Made by a program: the position numbers and the translations under genes. The notes beneath the pieces were generated by a model. That model was not told where the DNA came from. It saw only the letters and a program-made list of their open reading frames with translations, and did not search any database. A DNA stretch of 64,000 nt from Clostridium uliginosum (lineage in GTDB: Bacteria > Bacillota > Clostridia > Clostridiales > Clostridiaceae). The DNA is taken from assembly GCF_900112485.1 (NCBI RefSeq), contig NZ_FOMG01000014.1:30294-94293 (forward strand), given 5' to 3'. This document shows, piece by piece, positions 35,332-44,962 of this stretch. How positions within the stretch are numbered: position 1 is the first letter of the stretch; each line of letters opens with the position of its first letter.

Positions 35332-35497
35332 TAAGTCACATTAAAAAAAATAACAGACCAGTACGATTGTCTATTTTGCGCCATACTACGTCGATAAGTT
35401 TTGCTAATAGCCTGGCTATGAACAAAAGTTCATCTAATTGTCTGACACCAAATATACGGTGCCTTTTTGGTTTGTTATTTTTCTTTCGTGTGCCAAA
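35332..35497. repeat. Repeat family A, full-length copy
   Basis: About 165 bp from TAAGTCACATTAAAAAAAAT to TTTCTTTCGTGTGCC. The interior carries AACAGACCAGTACGATTGTC, CGCCATACTACGTCG, and an inner stem around TTTTGCTAATAGCC/GGCTATGAACAAAA. It ends 17 bases before the plsC start. Confidence 0.85.
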
Positions 35498-35513
35498 GTA
35501 GGAGTGAAGAAAT

Positions 35514-36218
35514 ATGTTATCACCAACTATAGTAAAAGTATTAGATTTATTACCAGAAAGTTTACTTATAAAAATAGGTAGGATGATGGTTAATAACTAT
35601 ATAAAGAAATATGCAAATATAGCCGTAAATGGTATTGAAAATATAGATTCTATAAAAAAACCAAGGATATTTATATGTAATCATCTAAGCAATGCAGATG
35701 GTTTAGTTTTAGATAAAGTATTGCGTGAAAAAAGTGATCCATATTTTGTTGCAGGAGCTAAATTATCAGATGACCTTGTAACTCGTATAGGAATTAAGAT
35801 TGTAAAAAATATTCCTATAAAACCTAATTCAGCTGATAAAGATGCTATTACAAAGATAGTAAAAGCTCTTAGAAGTGGAGAAGATGTATTGATATTTCCG
35901 GAGGGTACTAGAAGTAGAACTGGTGCTATGATACAAGGGAAAAAGGGTATATTATTATTTGCTAAAATGTCAAAAGCTGAAATAATTCCAATTGGAATGT
36001 CAGGTACAGATAAACTGCTTCCTATTAGTAATAGTGGAAATATGGGAGGAGAAAAATGGAGAAATGCTAATATTACAATAAATATTGGAAAAAAGGTTGA
36101 TTTACCAATTAAAGATGAAAATGAAAATAAACATGAATATGAAGATAGATGTATGAATGTTTTGATGAGAAGCATAGCTGTTCTCTTACCAGAAGAGTAT
36201 AGAGGAGTTTATAAATAA
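35514..36218 (+). CDS. plsC: 1-acyl-sn-glycerol-3-phosphate acyltransferase
   Basis: This 234-residue membrane-associated enzyme acylates lysophosphatidic acid to phosphatidic acid. The catalytic NHX4D motif is NHLSNAD (His57, Asp62) and the glycerol-phosphate site is FPEGTRSRTG. The ATG follows GTAGGAGTGAAG. nth starts one base after the stop, so the two genes are co-transcribed. The full-length family A repeat directly upstream leaves little room for a promoter, so the repeat may contain or displace it. Confidence 0.92.
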   Translation: MLSPTIVKVLDLLPESLLIKIGRMMVNNYIKKYANIAVNGIENIDSIKKPRIFICNHLSNADGLVLDKVLREKSDPYFVAGAKLSDDLVTRIGIKIVKNIPIKPNSADKDAITKIVKALRSGEDVLIFPEGTRSRTGAMIQGKKGILLFAKMSKAEIIPIGMSGTDKLLPISNSGNMGGEKWRNANITINIGKKVDLPIKDENENKHEYEDRCMNVLMRSIAVLLPEEYRGVYK

Positions 36219-36219
36219 T

Positions 36220-36840
36220 ATGAAATTAAGAACACAAAGAATTTTAGATATTTTGAAGGATACTTATCCAGATGCAAAATGTGAATTAAATCATGAAACA
36301 CCTTTTCAGTTATTAGTAGCTACAATTTTATCAGCTCAAACTACAGATAAAAAGGTTAATGAAGTAACAAAGACTTTGTTTAGGGATTATCCTAATTTGG
36401 ATGCATTTTTAGAAATTACTAATGATGAATTAGAAGATAGAATAAAACAAATAGGATTATACAGGAATAAGTCTAAAAATTTAATACTTATGTTTAGACA
36501 GCTAAAAGAAAAATTTAATGGAGAAGTTCCAAAAACACTAGAAGAAATAACTTCACTTGCAGGAGCTGGAAGAAAAACAGCTAATGTAGTGTTATCTAAT
36601 GCATTTAATGTACCATCAATTGCAGTTGATACTCATGTTTTTAGAGTTTCAAATAGATTAGGGCTTGCCGAGTCAGAAAATGTTTTAGAAGTAGAAAAAC
36701 AACTTCAAAAGGAATTACCAAAAAAAGAATGGTCATTAGCACATCATTTATTAATTTTTCATGGTAGAAGGTGTTGCATTGCTAGAAAACCTAAATGTAA
36801 TGAATGTCCTTTAAGAGAGTTATGTAAGTATAACAGATAA
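36220..36840 (+). CDS. nth: Endonuclease III
   Basis: This 206-residue base-excision DNA glycosylase/AP lyase removes oxidised pyrimidines. The helix-hairpin-helix with the catalytic Lys is LAGAGRKTANVVLS, the catalytic Asp is in VDTHVFRVSNRLG, and the [4Fe-4S] cysteines are in CCIARKPKCNECPLRELC near the C-terminus. The length matches E. coli Nth. It starts immediately after plsC with no strong ribosome binding site, which suggests coupling. Confidence 0.94.
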   Translation: MKLRTQRILDILKDTYPDAKCELNHETPFQLLVATILSAQTTDKKVNEVTKTLFRDYPNLDAFLEITNDELEDRIKQIGLYRNKSKNLILMFRQLKEKFNGEVPKTLEEITSLAGAGRKTANVVLSNAFNVPSIAVDTHVFRVSNRLGLAESENVLEVEKQLQKELPKKEWSLAHHLLIFHGRRCCIARKPKCNECPLRELCKYNR

Positions 36841-36854
36841 TTGGGGACATGAGG

Positions 36855-37074
36855 CATCTTCTTAAAATAGTGTTGATATTTTAATATAAAGGCGAACTGG
36901 CATTGGAATTTGCTTTGTAGAACTGTTAATGAATATTTGTCCTATTAATGCTTGTCACAATCTCTGATTGGGAGCATGCATTAATAGGACTAATATTCGT
37001 TTTAGAGTTCTTAAAGTGAATTCCACTGTCCATGAGCTTTATATTACAATATCAACACTATTTTAAAACATAGC
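36855..37074. repeat. Repeat family B, copy 3
   Basis: CTTAAAATAGTGTTGATATT at the left mirrors AATATCAACACTATTTTAAA at the right. The interior is in the opposite orientation to copy 1: GGCGAACTGGCATTGGAATT is at the left and CTGTCCATGAGCTTTATATT at the right. Confidence 0.82.
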
Positions 37075-37100
37075 CAAATGTTCATTATATAAGAATTATT

Positions 37101-37148
37101 AAGAGAACCACTATTAGCTATAATTAATGGATTTGTGGTTCTTTTATT
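37101..37148 (+). terminator. Terminator after the plsC-nth operon
   Basis: AAGAGAACCAC pairs with GTGGTTCTTTT around an AT loop, with TTTTATTATT following. Confidence 0.7.
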
Positions 37149-37179
37149 ATTGCATATTATTTGGTAATATGTATTCACT

Positions 37180-37239
37180 AAGGTACATTCAAAAAAATAG
37201 ACCAGTATGCATGTCTATTTTTTTCTTTCATGTGCCTAA
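37180..37239. repeat. Repeat family A, copy upstream of ddl
   Basis: AAGGTACATTCAAAAAAATA mirrors TATTTTTTTCTTTCATGTGC, with GACCAGTATGCATGTC at the centre. Confidence 0.8.
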
Positions 37240-37366
37240 GAAGTTTTATATAGTTATAATATATAAGTATGATTTATCAAGTGATTTTTAGGTTTAAGTG
37301 TCTTAGAAGACTTATCCAGGTGCGTAGCAATGTGATAAAAATTATATTATAAAAATGGAGGTAATT

Positions 37367-38272
37367 ATGAAAGTTGGAGTTATAATGGGGGGAATATCTT
37401 CTGAAAGAGAGATATCCTTAAAAAGTGGAAGTTCTATAGTTGAAAATATAAATAAAGAAAAATATGAAGTAGTTCCAATAGTTATTGACAATAAAGAGGA
37501 TATAATAACTAAAATTAAAGGAATAGATTTTGCACTTTTAGCATTACATGGAAAGTTTGGAGAAGATGGAACCGTTCAATCAGTACTACAAACATTAGGA
37601 GTACCATATTCAGGTTGTGGTCCATTAAGCAGTGCAATGTGCATGGATAAAGATATATCAAAATGTGTTTTAAATGCAGCAGATATTAGAACTGCACCAT
37701 GGATTAATTTAAGAGAAAATGAAAAGATAGATTATAGTGAAATAAATAAACTAGGATATCCAGTTGTAGTTAAACCTACTCATGGAGGATCAAGTGTAGC
37801 AACCTTTATTATTAAAGAAGAAAAAGATATTAAAAATGCAATAATTGAAGCGTTCAAATGGGATAATGAAGTTATGATAGAAAAATTTATAAAAGGTGAT
37901 GAAATAACTTGTCCTGTTTATAACGATAAGATGTTACCTATAATTGCAATAAAGCCAAAAGCAGAGTTCTTTGATTATACTGCAAAATATGCAGATGGTG
38001 GATCAGATGAATTTATAATAGAACTTGAAAAAAATTTGCATGAAGAAGTAGAAAAGATGGCACTAGCAACATATAAAGCATTAAAATGCGAAGTATATTC
38101 TAGAGTTGATATGATTGTTACAACAGAAGGAGTTCCATATATTTTAGAAGTTAATACTCTTCCAGGCATGACTAAAAACAGTTTAATTCCAAAGAGTGCA
38201 GCAGGAATTAATATTAGTTTTTCAAAACTAATAGACATGATAATAGAAGATTCAATGAAAGTTGTTAGATAA
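37367..38272 (+). CDS. ddl: D-alanine--D-alanine ligase
   Basis: This 301-residue ATP-grasp enzyme joins two D-alanines for peptidoglycan precursors. The N-terminal motif is [15 protein letters not shown], the ATP-grasp blocks include [12 protein letters not shown], and the C-terminal metal site is [17 protein letters not shown]. The start is the ATG behind ATGGAGGTAATT; an earlier in-frame ATG lies inside that ribosome binding site. A VanR/VanS-like pair and other envelope genes follow, but a family B element separates them. Confidence 0.94.
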   Translation: MKVGVIMGGISSEREISLKSGSSIVENINKEKYEVVPIVIDNKEDIITKIKGIDFALLALHGKFGEDGTVQSVLQTLGVPYSGCGPLSSAMCMDKDISKCVLNAADIRTAPWINLRENEKIDYSEINKLGYPVVVKPTHGGSSVATFIIKEEKDIKNAIIEAFKWDNEVMIEKFIKGDEITCPVYNDKMLPIIAIKPKAEFFDYTAKYADGGSDEFIIELEKNLHEEVEKMALATYKALKCEVYSRVDMIVTTEGVPYILEVNTLPGMTKNSLIPKSAAGINISFSKLIDMIIEDSMKVVR

Positions 38273-38311
38273 ATAATATAAGGAATGTATAAATAACTTA
38301 CAAAAATAAAA

Positions 38312-38518
38312 GGCGCTGTTTTAAAACCGTGTTGATATTGTTATATAAAGCTCATGGACGGTGAAATTCATATAGGAAACTCGACTCACATTCGTTCGCT
38401 GAGTAAGTTTGAGATACCAAATATAAAATTTGGACTCTCACTTAAGAGTTCTACAAAGCAAATTTCAATGCCAGTTCGCTATTATATAATAATATCAACA
38501 CTTTGCTAAAACATAGCT
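38312..38518. repeat. Repeat family B, copy 4
   Basis: GGCGCTGTTTTAAAACCGTG with TTGATATTGTTATATAAAGC at the left and AATATCAACA with CTAAAACATAGC at the right. The interior has AAACTCGACTCACATTCGTT and AATATAAAATTTGGACTCTC, shared with the 24.2 and 59.8 kb sequences. Confidence 0.82.
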
Positions 38519-38729
38519 TTTTTTATTCTTTAGGAAATTATATTATGAAAGAAGTTGTGGATAACGTAGATTATATTTTTATTTAAAGGTATTTCATAAG
38601 TAGAATATAATATAAACAATTGGTATTATATTTTATAAAATCTTAAGAAGTTTTAAGTGATTTTTTTTAGAATTTTAAGTTAAAATATAAGTACAGATAG
38701 ATTGTACAAATATTTTTAGTTATAGGGGG

Positions 38730-39446
38730 ATGGCAGTTTTGGAAAAACAAACCATTTTAATAGTTGATGATGAAAAAGAAATAAGAGATTTAGTTGAAAT
38801 ATATTTAAAAGGAGAAGGGTTTAATACAATAAAAGCATGCGATGGAGAGGAAGCATTAGAAATTGTAAGGTGTGAAAGTGTAGATTTAATTATATTAGAT
38901 GTAATGATGCCTAAACTAAATGGCATAGAAACTTGTTTAAAAATTAGAGAAGAGAGAGAGATGCCGATAATTATGTTATCAGCTAAAACTGAAGATATTG
39001 ATAAAATATTAGGACTTAATATGGGGGCGGATGATTATTTAACTAAACCATTTAACCCATTAGAGTTGGCGGCAAGAGTAAAGTCACAACTTAGAAGATT
39101 TTATAGTTTTAGTTCAAAAGCTTCAGAAAAAAATGAAGATAATAAAAGCGCAATTCAAATAGATGATTTAACAATAAATTTAGAAACTCATGAAGTAATC
39201 CTTTCAGAAAATATATTGAAATTAACACCTACAGAATTTGATATTTTAGCACTACTAGCTCAAAGTAGAGGAAAAGTTTTTTCAATAGAAAACATTTATG
39301 AAAGCGTATGGAACCAAGAGTTTATGACTTCTGATAATACTGTTATGGTACATATTAGAAAGATAAGAGAAAAGATAGAGGAAAATCCAAGAAAGCCAAA
39401 GTTTATAAAGACTGTATGGGGAGTTGGATATAAAATTGAAAAATAA
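38730..39446 (+). CDS. OmpR/PhoB family response regulator (VanR-like)
   Basis: This response regulator of about 238 residues has a receiver domain (acidic DDE near the N-terminus, phospho-acceptor in LIILDVMMPKLNG, Lys in DDYLTKPFNP) and a C-terminal winged helix (LTPTEFDILALLAQSRGKVF...VWGVGYKIEK). A TTG at 38739 is a better-spaced start than the ATG at 38730, which abuts the GGGGG ribosome binding site; the longer frame is given. The histidine kinase gene overlaps its end. The cognate signal is unknown; position between ddl and cell-wall genes suggests envelope control. Confidence 0.9.
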   Translation: MAVLEKQTILIVDDEKEIRDLVEIYLKGEGFNTIKACDGEEALEIVRCESVDLIILDVMMPKLNGIETCLKIREEREMPIIMLSAKTEDIDKILGLNMGADDYLTKPFNPLELAARVKSQLRRFYSFSSKASEKNEDNKSAIQIDDLTINLETHEVILSENILKLTPTEFDILALLAQSRGKVFSIENIYESVWNQEFMTSDNTVMVHIRKIREKIEENPRKPKFIKTVWGVGYKIEK

Positions 39447-40956
39447 CAATATCCATCAAAAATTTTATGATAAATTTCATAGTAAATTAATAAATTCAAA
39501 ACATTTTAGTTTAACTAAAAAATTATTAATAAAAGCAAGATCTAAAATTGAAAAAAGTATTAGATTTGAATTGATGATGGTAATTGGAATATGTTTTTTG
39601 GTTTCATTCTTATTTTATAACTTCACTAACAATTTATTAAAAAGAGAATATAATAATCCTGAAATAATTTATAATTATAATTCTATTGAAGAAGAAGCAA
39701 ATAATTTAGCTATTACACTAGAGTCTAATAAAAATTTGACTTTAGATAATAAAAAAGATATTGAAAATATTTTAAATTATCAAGGTCAACAAAATAGTAA
39801 AGTATATATAACTGATTTAGATGGTAAAGTAATAATTAAAAATTCTAATGTAGTAGAGGAAAATATTGATATTTACAATGCATTAAAAAATGCTATTACA
39901 AGTAAGGAATATAATCAAGAAAATTCTGTTAAAGAAAAAGTATATATTATGCCTTTAAAAATACAAGCTGAAAGGGTGTATTTGATTTATTCAAAAATTC
40001 CAGAGGCAAGGATAACATATAACACTGTACATGTATCTAATTCATTTTTAGCATTATTACTTACATTTATAGTTTTTATAGTAATATTTGTAATTATAAC
40101 AAATAAAAAAATGAAGTACTTAGATGAAATTGCAATTGGGCTTAAAATTATTGCAAGTGGAAATTTAAATCATAGGATACATGAAAAGGGACGGGATGAA
40201 GTTAGAAATATAGCTTATAATATAAATAATATGGCTAAAGAAATAGGTGAAAAAATCCATTCTGAGAGGATGGCTGAAAAGACAAAAGCAGATTTGATAA
40301 CTAATGTTTCTCATGACTTAAGGACTCCATTAACATCTGTTATGGGGTACATAGGACTTGTTAACGAGGAAAGATATAAAGATAAAGAGGAAATGAAAGA
40401 ATATTTAAATATTGCTTTTAATAAGGCTGAAAAATTAAAATTGTTAATTGAAGATTTATTTGAATATACTAAGCTTAATAATGATGGAATTAAATTATCA
40501 AAAGAGCAGGTTAATTTATCTGAATTTTTATCTCAATTGATAGAAGAAGTGAGTCCGTTATTAGATGAAAATTCTTTGACTGTACATAAAAAATTTGAGT
40601 CTGATAAGATTTATGTGTGTATTGATACAACAAAAATGCTTAGAGTGTTTGAAAATTTAATAACTAATGCTATTAAATATTCAGATAAGCCAGGAGAAAT
40701 AGTTATAGGCGTTTATGAAAAAGATAATTATGCTACTGTAGTTTGCAGAAATAAAGGAAATAATATACCAAAAGAAAAATTAGACAAGTTATTTGATAGA
40801 TTTTATAGAGTGGATGAATCAAGAAATGCTAATACAGGAGGTTCGGGATTGGGGTTAGCCATTTCAAAAAATATAGTTAAACTTCACGAAGGGAAAATTT
40901 GGGCTGAATCTATTCAAGGTAATATAAGTTTTTATGTGGAATTAAAACAAATCTAA
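39424..40956 (+). CDS. Sensor histidine kinase (VanS-like)
   Basis: This membrane sensor kinase of about 510 residues has one helix near residue 55 (MMVIGICFLVSFLFYNF), an extracellular sensor domain, a second helix (FLALLLTFIVFIVIFVIIT), then HAMP. The His box NVSHDLRTPLTSVMGY, the N box NLITNAIKYS and the G boxes GSGLGLAISKNIV follow. The gene overlaps the response regulator; TTG at 39424 or 39436 is the likely start. The pair resembles VanRS and PhoR-like systems, and no resistance genes (vanHAX) are present, so resistance is not implied. Confidence 0.9.
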   Translation: MDIKLKNNNIHQKFYDKFHSKLINSKHFSLTKKLLIKARSKIEKSIRFELMMVIGICFLVSFLFYNFTNNLLKREYNNPEIIYNYNSIEEEANNLAITLESNKNLTLDNKKDIENILNYQGQQNSKVYITDLDGKVIIKNSNVVEENIDIYNALKNAITSKEYNQENSVKEKVYIMPLKIQAERVYLIYSKIPEARITYNTVHVSNSFLALLLTFIVFIVIFVIITNKKMKYLDEIAIGLKIIASGNLNHRIHEKGRDEVRNIAYNINNMAKEIGEKIHSERMAEKTKADLITNVSHDLRTPLTSVMGYIGLVNEERYKDKEEMKEYLNIAFNKAEKLKLLIEDLFEYTKLNNDGIKLSKEQVNLSEFLSQLIEEVSPLLDENSLTVHKKFESDKIYVCIDTTKMLRVFENLITNAIKYSDKPGEIVIGVYEKDNYATVVCRNKGNNIPKEKLDKLFDRFYRVDESRNANTGGSGLGLAISKNIVKLHEGKIWAESIQGNISFYVELKQI

Positions 40957-41050
40957 TTTCTAAATTATTCTGAAAAATAATAAACTATAGGTACTTTTTT
41001 GAAAGTAAATTAATATTCTATAAGGAAAGCTATTTTTTTTTGGAGGAAGT

Positions 41051-41992
41051 ATGCAAAATAAAAATCCTAAAAGTCTTTTTGGTATAGATATAAATGAATA
41101 TACTCAAAATGTTCAATTCCCTATTTTAGCAACGAAAATAGACTTTTTATATTTAAGATCTTCAGGATCAGGAACAGGTAATTTTAGAGTTGATAAAAAG
41201 TTTATTCAATTTGTAAATGAAAGTAGGAATTATAAAATCCCGGTTGGAGCATATCATTTTGGAGTACCGTCATATGATTTAACCGATGCAGATAGACAAT
41301 GTGATGATTTTATAAATGTATTACAACAGGGATTTGGGGATAAAGATTATGGAGATTTATTTCCAGTATTAGATGTTGAAGTTCCGGTAGATAAATCTAT
41401 AACAACAAAGACATTAATTGATTGGATTGATAGGTTTAGAAAAAGATTTGAGAAAAAAACAAGAAGAAGATTAATGCTGTATACAGGATTGTTTTTTATA
41501 GAACTGTATGATAATTTTTTTATTCCAGGAAGAGGATATCCTCTTAAAAATATGCCTTTATGGCTTGCAATGTATACAAAATTACCAATTAACCCAGAAT
41601 ACCCACCAAATGTTGGAGGATGGACTAGATGGAGAGTATGGCAGTATAGTGAAGATGAACAGGTTAGTGGAGTAGGTAATCCTGTTGATGCAAATTGGGG
41701 ACCAGATAATATAAGCTTATTGACTCAACCACAGTCAGTAACTGGGCTTAAGGCAACAATGGATAAAAATAGTATATACTTATCTTGGAATAAAGTGCCT
41801 GATATAGATTTATTGGGATATAATATTTTTGTGAATAGGGAATGGGTTGGAACAGTTGACGAAAATGCAACTAAATATGTAATAAATAAAAATAAACTTA
41901 ATCTTCCAACTGGTAAACCAATAGAGGTAGCTATTGAAGCTTTTGATTATGATGGAGAAACTTCTAAAACTAGGACAAAAGTTATTATATAG
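41051..41992 (+). CDS. Glycoside hydrolase family 25 lysozyme with C-terminal fibronectin III-like domain
   Basis: This 313-residue muramidase cleaves peptidoglycan between MurNAc and GlcNAc. Catalytic acidic residues are in FGIDINEYTQ (Asp13) and FPVLDVEVP (Asp108, Glu110), and the fold ends near WRVWQYSEDEQVSGVGNPVDAN. Residues about 228-313 resemble a fibronectin III module (SVTGLKATMDKNSIYLSWNK). There is no signal peptide, which is common for clostridial GH25 proteins that exit by lysis or in spores. TTTGGAGGAAG precedes the ATG. Confidence 0.9.
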   Translation: MQNKNPKSLFGIDINEYTQNVQFPILATKIDFLYLRSSGSGTGNFRVDKKFIQFVNESRNYKIPVGAYHFGVPSYDLTDADRQCDDFINVLQQGFGDKDYGDLFPVLDVEVPVDKSITTKTLIDWIDRFRKRFEKKTRRRLMLYTGLFFIELYDNFFIPGRGYPLKNMPLWLAMYTKLPINPEYPPNVGGWTRWRVWQYSEDEQVSGVGNPVDANWGPDNISLLTQPQSVTGLKATMDKNSIYLSWNKVPDIDLLGYNIFVNREWVGTVDENATKYVINKNKLNLPTGKPIEVAIEAFDYDGETSKTRTKVII

Positions 41993-42032
41993 AAAACAAA
42001 TATATTTCAGTTTCTTAAATTACAAAAGCATC

Positions 42033-42190
42033 TTAGGCACATTCAAAAAAAATAACAGACCAGTATGCTTGTATATGTTGTGTCATACTATGCCGGCGAG
42101 TTCAGCTAATAGATTGTTATTAACTAAACTTACTTCCTTGTCTGACTCAAAATATACGATGCATCTATGATCTGTTATTTTATATGCATT
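42033..42190. repeat. Repeat family A, full-length copy
   Basis: Begins TTAGGCACATTCAAAAAAAA and contains AACAGACCAGTATGCTTG, GTCATACTATGCCGGCGAG and TTCAGCTAATAGATTGTTAT. The right end (CTGTTATTTTATATGCATTA) is degenerate. Confidence 0.8.
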
Positions 42191-42345
42191 AAAAAAATAA
42201 CGGTCCAATATGTAATATATGTTCTGTGCAAAACCATGAGATGGAGCTAACTGATAGTGGTTTCTACAAGTGAATTTTGTATTACAAAGCATGGCACAAA
42301 ACAGAATAACATATTTATTAGTTACTTTTTTGAAGATGCCTTAAT
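42191..42345. repeat. Degenerate family A-like sequence
   Basis: AAAAAATAACGGTCCAATAT to TTACTTTTTTGAAGATGCCT has the general size and ends of a second element in tandem with the preceding one, but the interior (TGCAAAACCATGAGATGGAG) is unlike other copies. Confidence 0.4.
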
Positions 42346-42526
42346 TAATGTATTTTTCAGATAATTTTGTAATAATTTTTAAAGTATATATAGTATTAAA
42401 CATTCTAATTTATATATAATATTACTATTATATATAAGTTAGAATATGCTATAATAGGATTGTTAATTATACAAGGATTAATAAATTTTTAAATTATAAA
42501 TAGCCATACATTTTATTGAAAGGGGA

Positions 42527-44035
42527 ATGGCCGTGAACGAAGGTAGAGGAAAAAGGGGGCACATCCTTAGAAGAAGTGACAATAATAAAAAGAAGAAGAT
42601 AATTTTGGGGACGGCAGTTGCTGCAGTAATTATTGGAGCTTCACTAATGGGATATTCTTTATCTATCAAAGGGATAGTAAAAGAATGGGATCAAAAAATA
42701 TATTCAGGTGTAACTATAGAAGATATAGATCTTGGGGGAATGACTAAAGAAGAAGCAAAAGAAGAATTAACAAAAACACTTGAAGGTTCTATAGGTGATA
42801 AAAAATTGCCTATAAAAATAGGAGATAACGAATATGAACTTATTTATTCAGATATATCACCAACTTATGATATAGATGCTGCTGTAGAGGAGGCTTATTT
42901 TTTTGGAAAAGAACATGGGCTTTTCAGAAAATATCTTTGTATAAAAAATGAAACTAACCACAAAATTCCAATAAATATAGGTTTTACATATGATGAAGAG
43001 AAATTAAAAGCATATGAAGAGACTTTAAAGAATAAGATTACACAGAACCCAACAAATGCTACAATATCTGCGTCTGGTAGTGGATTTTCTATTAAAGATG
43101 AGGTTGTAGGTAAAAGCATAAACATAGAGACATTAGATCAGAAATTAAAAGAAACTATAAATGGAAATATTAATGATAATTCTGGTATATCAGTTGATTT
43201 AGAAACTGTACAACCTAAGGTGACTAAAGCAGAGTTATCTAAAGTTAATGGATTAATGGGATCTTTTTCTTCAAATTATGGGACATCAGGAGCAGGAAGA
43301 AGCACTAATATAGAAATAGCAACAAAAGCAATAAACGGAACTGTTTTAATGCCAGGAGAAGTATTTAGTTTTAATGAAGTTGTTGGACCTAGAACTGTGG
43401 AAAGAGGATATCAAGAAGCGGGTACATATGTTGCCAATAAGGTAGAACCAGGTATTGGTGGAGGCATATGTCAAGTATCTACTGCACTTTATAGGGCTAT
43501 GATGCATGCTAATATAAGATCTGTTGAAAGACGAAATCACTCAATGGTTGTAGGATATGCACAACCTGGATTAGATGCAACAGTTTCTTATGGAGATATA
43601 GATTATAAATTTAAAAATACTTATGATTTTCCTATCTATATAGAGGGAACTACTTATAATAAAGTTATAAATTATAATATATACGGAGATGTTAGTGGCT
43701 TAGGTGGAAAAACATATGATATGGTAAATGAGATAACTCAAACTATACCACCACAAGTGAAAGTTGTGCCAGATCCAAGCTTGCCAGAAGGAAAAGAAGT
43801 ATCAGAAGGTGCTGGTATGACTGGATATAAAGCTAATGGATATCAAGTTACTTATGAAAATGGTGTACAAGCAAATAAAGAACTTATTTCTACAGATTAT
43901 TATTCATCAGTTGATGTAACTGTTAAAAAAGGAACTCAACCAGCAGTACCAGTAGCACCAACAGAACCACCAGTAGTGCCAACAGAACCACAAGTGACAC
44001 CAACAGAACCACCGGTGGCGCCACCAGCACAATAG
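42527..44035 (+). CDS. VanW family protein with peptidoglycan-binding-like and G5-like regions
   Basis: This membrane-anchored protein of about 500 residues has a basic N-terminus and one helix (IILGTAVAAVIIGASLMGYS). A peptidoglycan-binding-4-like region (about 60-230) is followed by the VanW domain (LMPGEVFSFNEVVGPRT...GIGGGICQVSTALYRAM). Then come a G5-like segment (about 405-470) and a Pro/Thr/Glu-rich tail of repeated PTEPPV units. A GTG at 42533 has better spacing from AAAGGGGA than the ATG at 42527; the longer frame is given. VanW accompanies some van clusters, but its reaction is unknown; here it is an envelope protein. Confidence 0.88.
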   Translation: MAVNEGRGKRGHILRRSDNNKKKKIILGTAVAAVIIGASLMGYSLSIKGIVKEWDQKIYSGVTIEDIDLGGMTKEEAKEELTKTLEGSIGDKKLPIKIGDNEYELIYSDISPTYDIDAAVEEAYFFGKEHGLFRKYLCIKNETNHKIPINIGFTYDEEKLKAYEETLKNKITQNPTNATISASGSGFSIKDEVVGKSINIETLDQKLKETINGNINDNSGISVDLETVQPKVTKAELSKVNGLMGSFSSNYGTSGAGRSTNIEIATKAINGTVLMPGEVFSFNEVVGPRTVERGYQEAGTYVANKVEPGIGGGICQVSTALYRAMMHANIRSVERRNHSMVVGYAQPGLDATVSYGDIDYKFKNTYDFPIYIEGTTYNKVINYNIYGDVSGLGGKTYDMVNEITQTIPPQVKVVPDPSLPEGKEVSEGAGMTGYKANGYQVTYENGVQANKELISTDYYSSVDVTVKKGTQPAVPVAPTEPPVVPTEPQVTPTEPPVAPPAQ

Positions 44036-44063
44036 CAATAGTATATAATTATTAAATTAACAT

Positions 44064-44099
44064 AAAAAAGGTATTTTATAATAAATACCTTTTTTATAT
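44064..44099 (+). terminator. Terminator after the VanW-like gene
   Basis: AAAAAAGGTATTTTA pairs with TAAATACCTTTTTT and runs into T-rich sequence. Confidence 0.85.
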
Positions 44100-44109
44100 T
44101 TAGAAATAA

Positions 44110-44221
44110 TAAGGCATATTCAACAAAATAATAAGTCAGTATGCTAGTCTATTTTGAGTTATAAGGAAGCTCCACTTGTATACATCGCATCTTTTATTTG
44201 TTCTTTTTTCATATGCCTTAT
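44110..44221. repeat. Repeat family A, copy upstream of trmL
   Basis: ATAAGGCATATTCAACAAAA at the left, TCTTTTTTCATATGCCTTAT at the right, with AATAAGTCAGTATGCTAGTC inside. Confidence 0.75.
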
Positions 44222-44324
44222 ACAAACTTAAATTGATATTTCAACGACTAGACATAAATTGAACCATATAGTATACTTTTTAGGTATATAATATAATAAT
44301 AGTAATATAAAAGAGGGTGAGCTT

Positions 44325-44786
44325 TTGAATTTAAATATAGTACTATATCAACCAGAAATTCCACAAAATACAGGTAATATAGCTAGAACTTGTGTACTTA
44401 CTGATAGTAAATTACATTTAATAAAGCCTTTAGGATTTGATATAGATGAAAAGCACGTAAGAAGAGCAGGATTAGATTATTGGAAATATTTAGACTTAGA
44501 GATACATGAAAGTTATGAAGATTTTATAAAGAAATACGGAGATAAAAGAATCTTTTTATCTAGTACTCATGCTAAATCTTACTATGATGAAGTTAATTTT
44601 AAAGATGGAGATTTCATAATGTTTGGAAGAGAATCTAGTGGAGTGCCTGATGCAGTTCATACTGCACATACAGGAATTAGGATACCAATGATTAAATCTA
44701 GTACAAGAAGTTTGAATTTATCAAATACGGTATCAATAGTTGCTTATGAAGCATTAAGACAAATTGGATTTCCAAACATGAAATAA
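44325..44786 (+). CDS. trmL: tRNA (cytidine(34)-2'-O)-methyltransferase
   Basis: This 153-residue SPOUT methyltransferase modifies the wobble position of certain tRNA-Leu. SPOUT knot motifs are YQPEIPQNTGNIARTC at the N-terminus, MFGRESSGVP, and IPMIKSSTRSLNLSNTVSIV at the C-terminus. The length matches TrmL/YibK. The start is a TTG behind AGAGGGTGAG. The TAA stop lies within the TAAGGCA left end of a family A repeat. Confidence 0.92.
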   Translation: MNLNIVLYQPEIPQNTGNIARTCVLTDSKLHLIKPLGFDIDEKHVRRAGLDYWKYLDLEIHESYEDFIKKYGDKRIFLSSTHAKSYYDEVNFKDGDFIMFGRESSGVPDAVHTAHTGIRIPMIKSSTRSLNLSNTVSIVAYEALRQIGFPNMK

Positions 44787-44942
44787 GGCATATCTAAATA
44801 GCTAGTCAGTTTTCTTGTTTTTTTGTACTATACTGCATCAGCAAATGTAGCTAATAACAGCAGTAATAACTACGTTTACTTTCTTGTATAGTTCAAAAAA
44901 TCCTAAGAATATTTGACTAGTTATTTATTTTACAATGTCTAA
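44784..44942. repeat. Repeat family A, variant subfamily (orientation 1)
   Basis: Begins at the trmL stop. The interior (TACTGCATCAGCAAATGTAG, then CTAATAACAGCAGTAATAAC) is the reverse complement of the copy at 52.37-52.52 kb, so these two form a variant with its own interior. Confidence 0.8.
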
Positions 44943-44962
44943 AGAAAGAGGACTGAGGCGAA

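Noticed and set aside
41934..42292. Open frames on both strands after the GH25 gene
   Set aside because: They overlap the end of the lysozyme gene and family A repeat sequence and have no family features or ribosome binding sites.
38730..44035. Vancomycin-resistance cluster
   Set aside because: Only VanR/VanS-like and VanW-like proteins occur; the D-lactate or D-serine ligase, dehydrogenase and dipeptidase needed for resistance are absent and ddl looks like the housekeeping enzyme.
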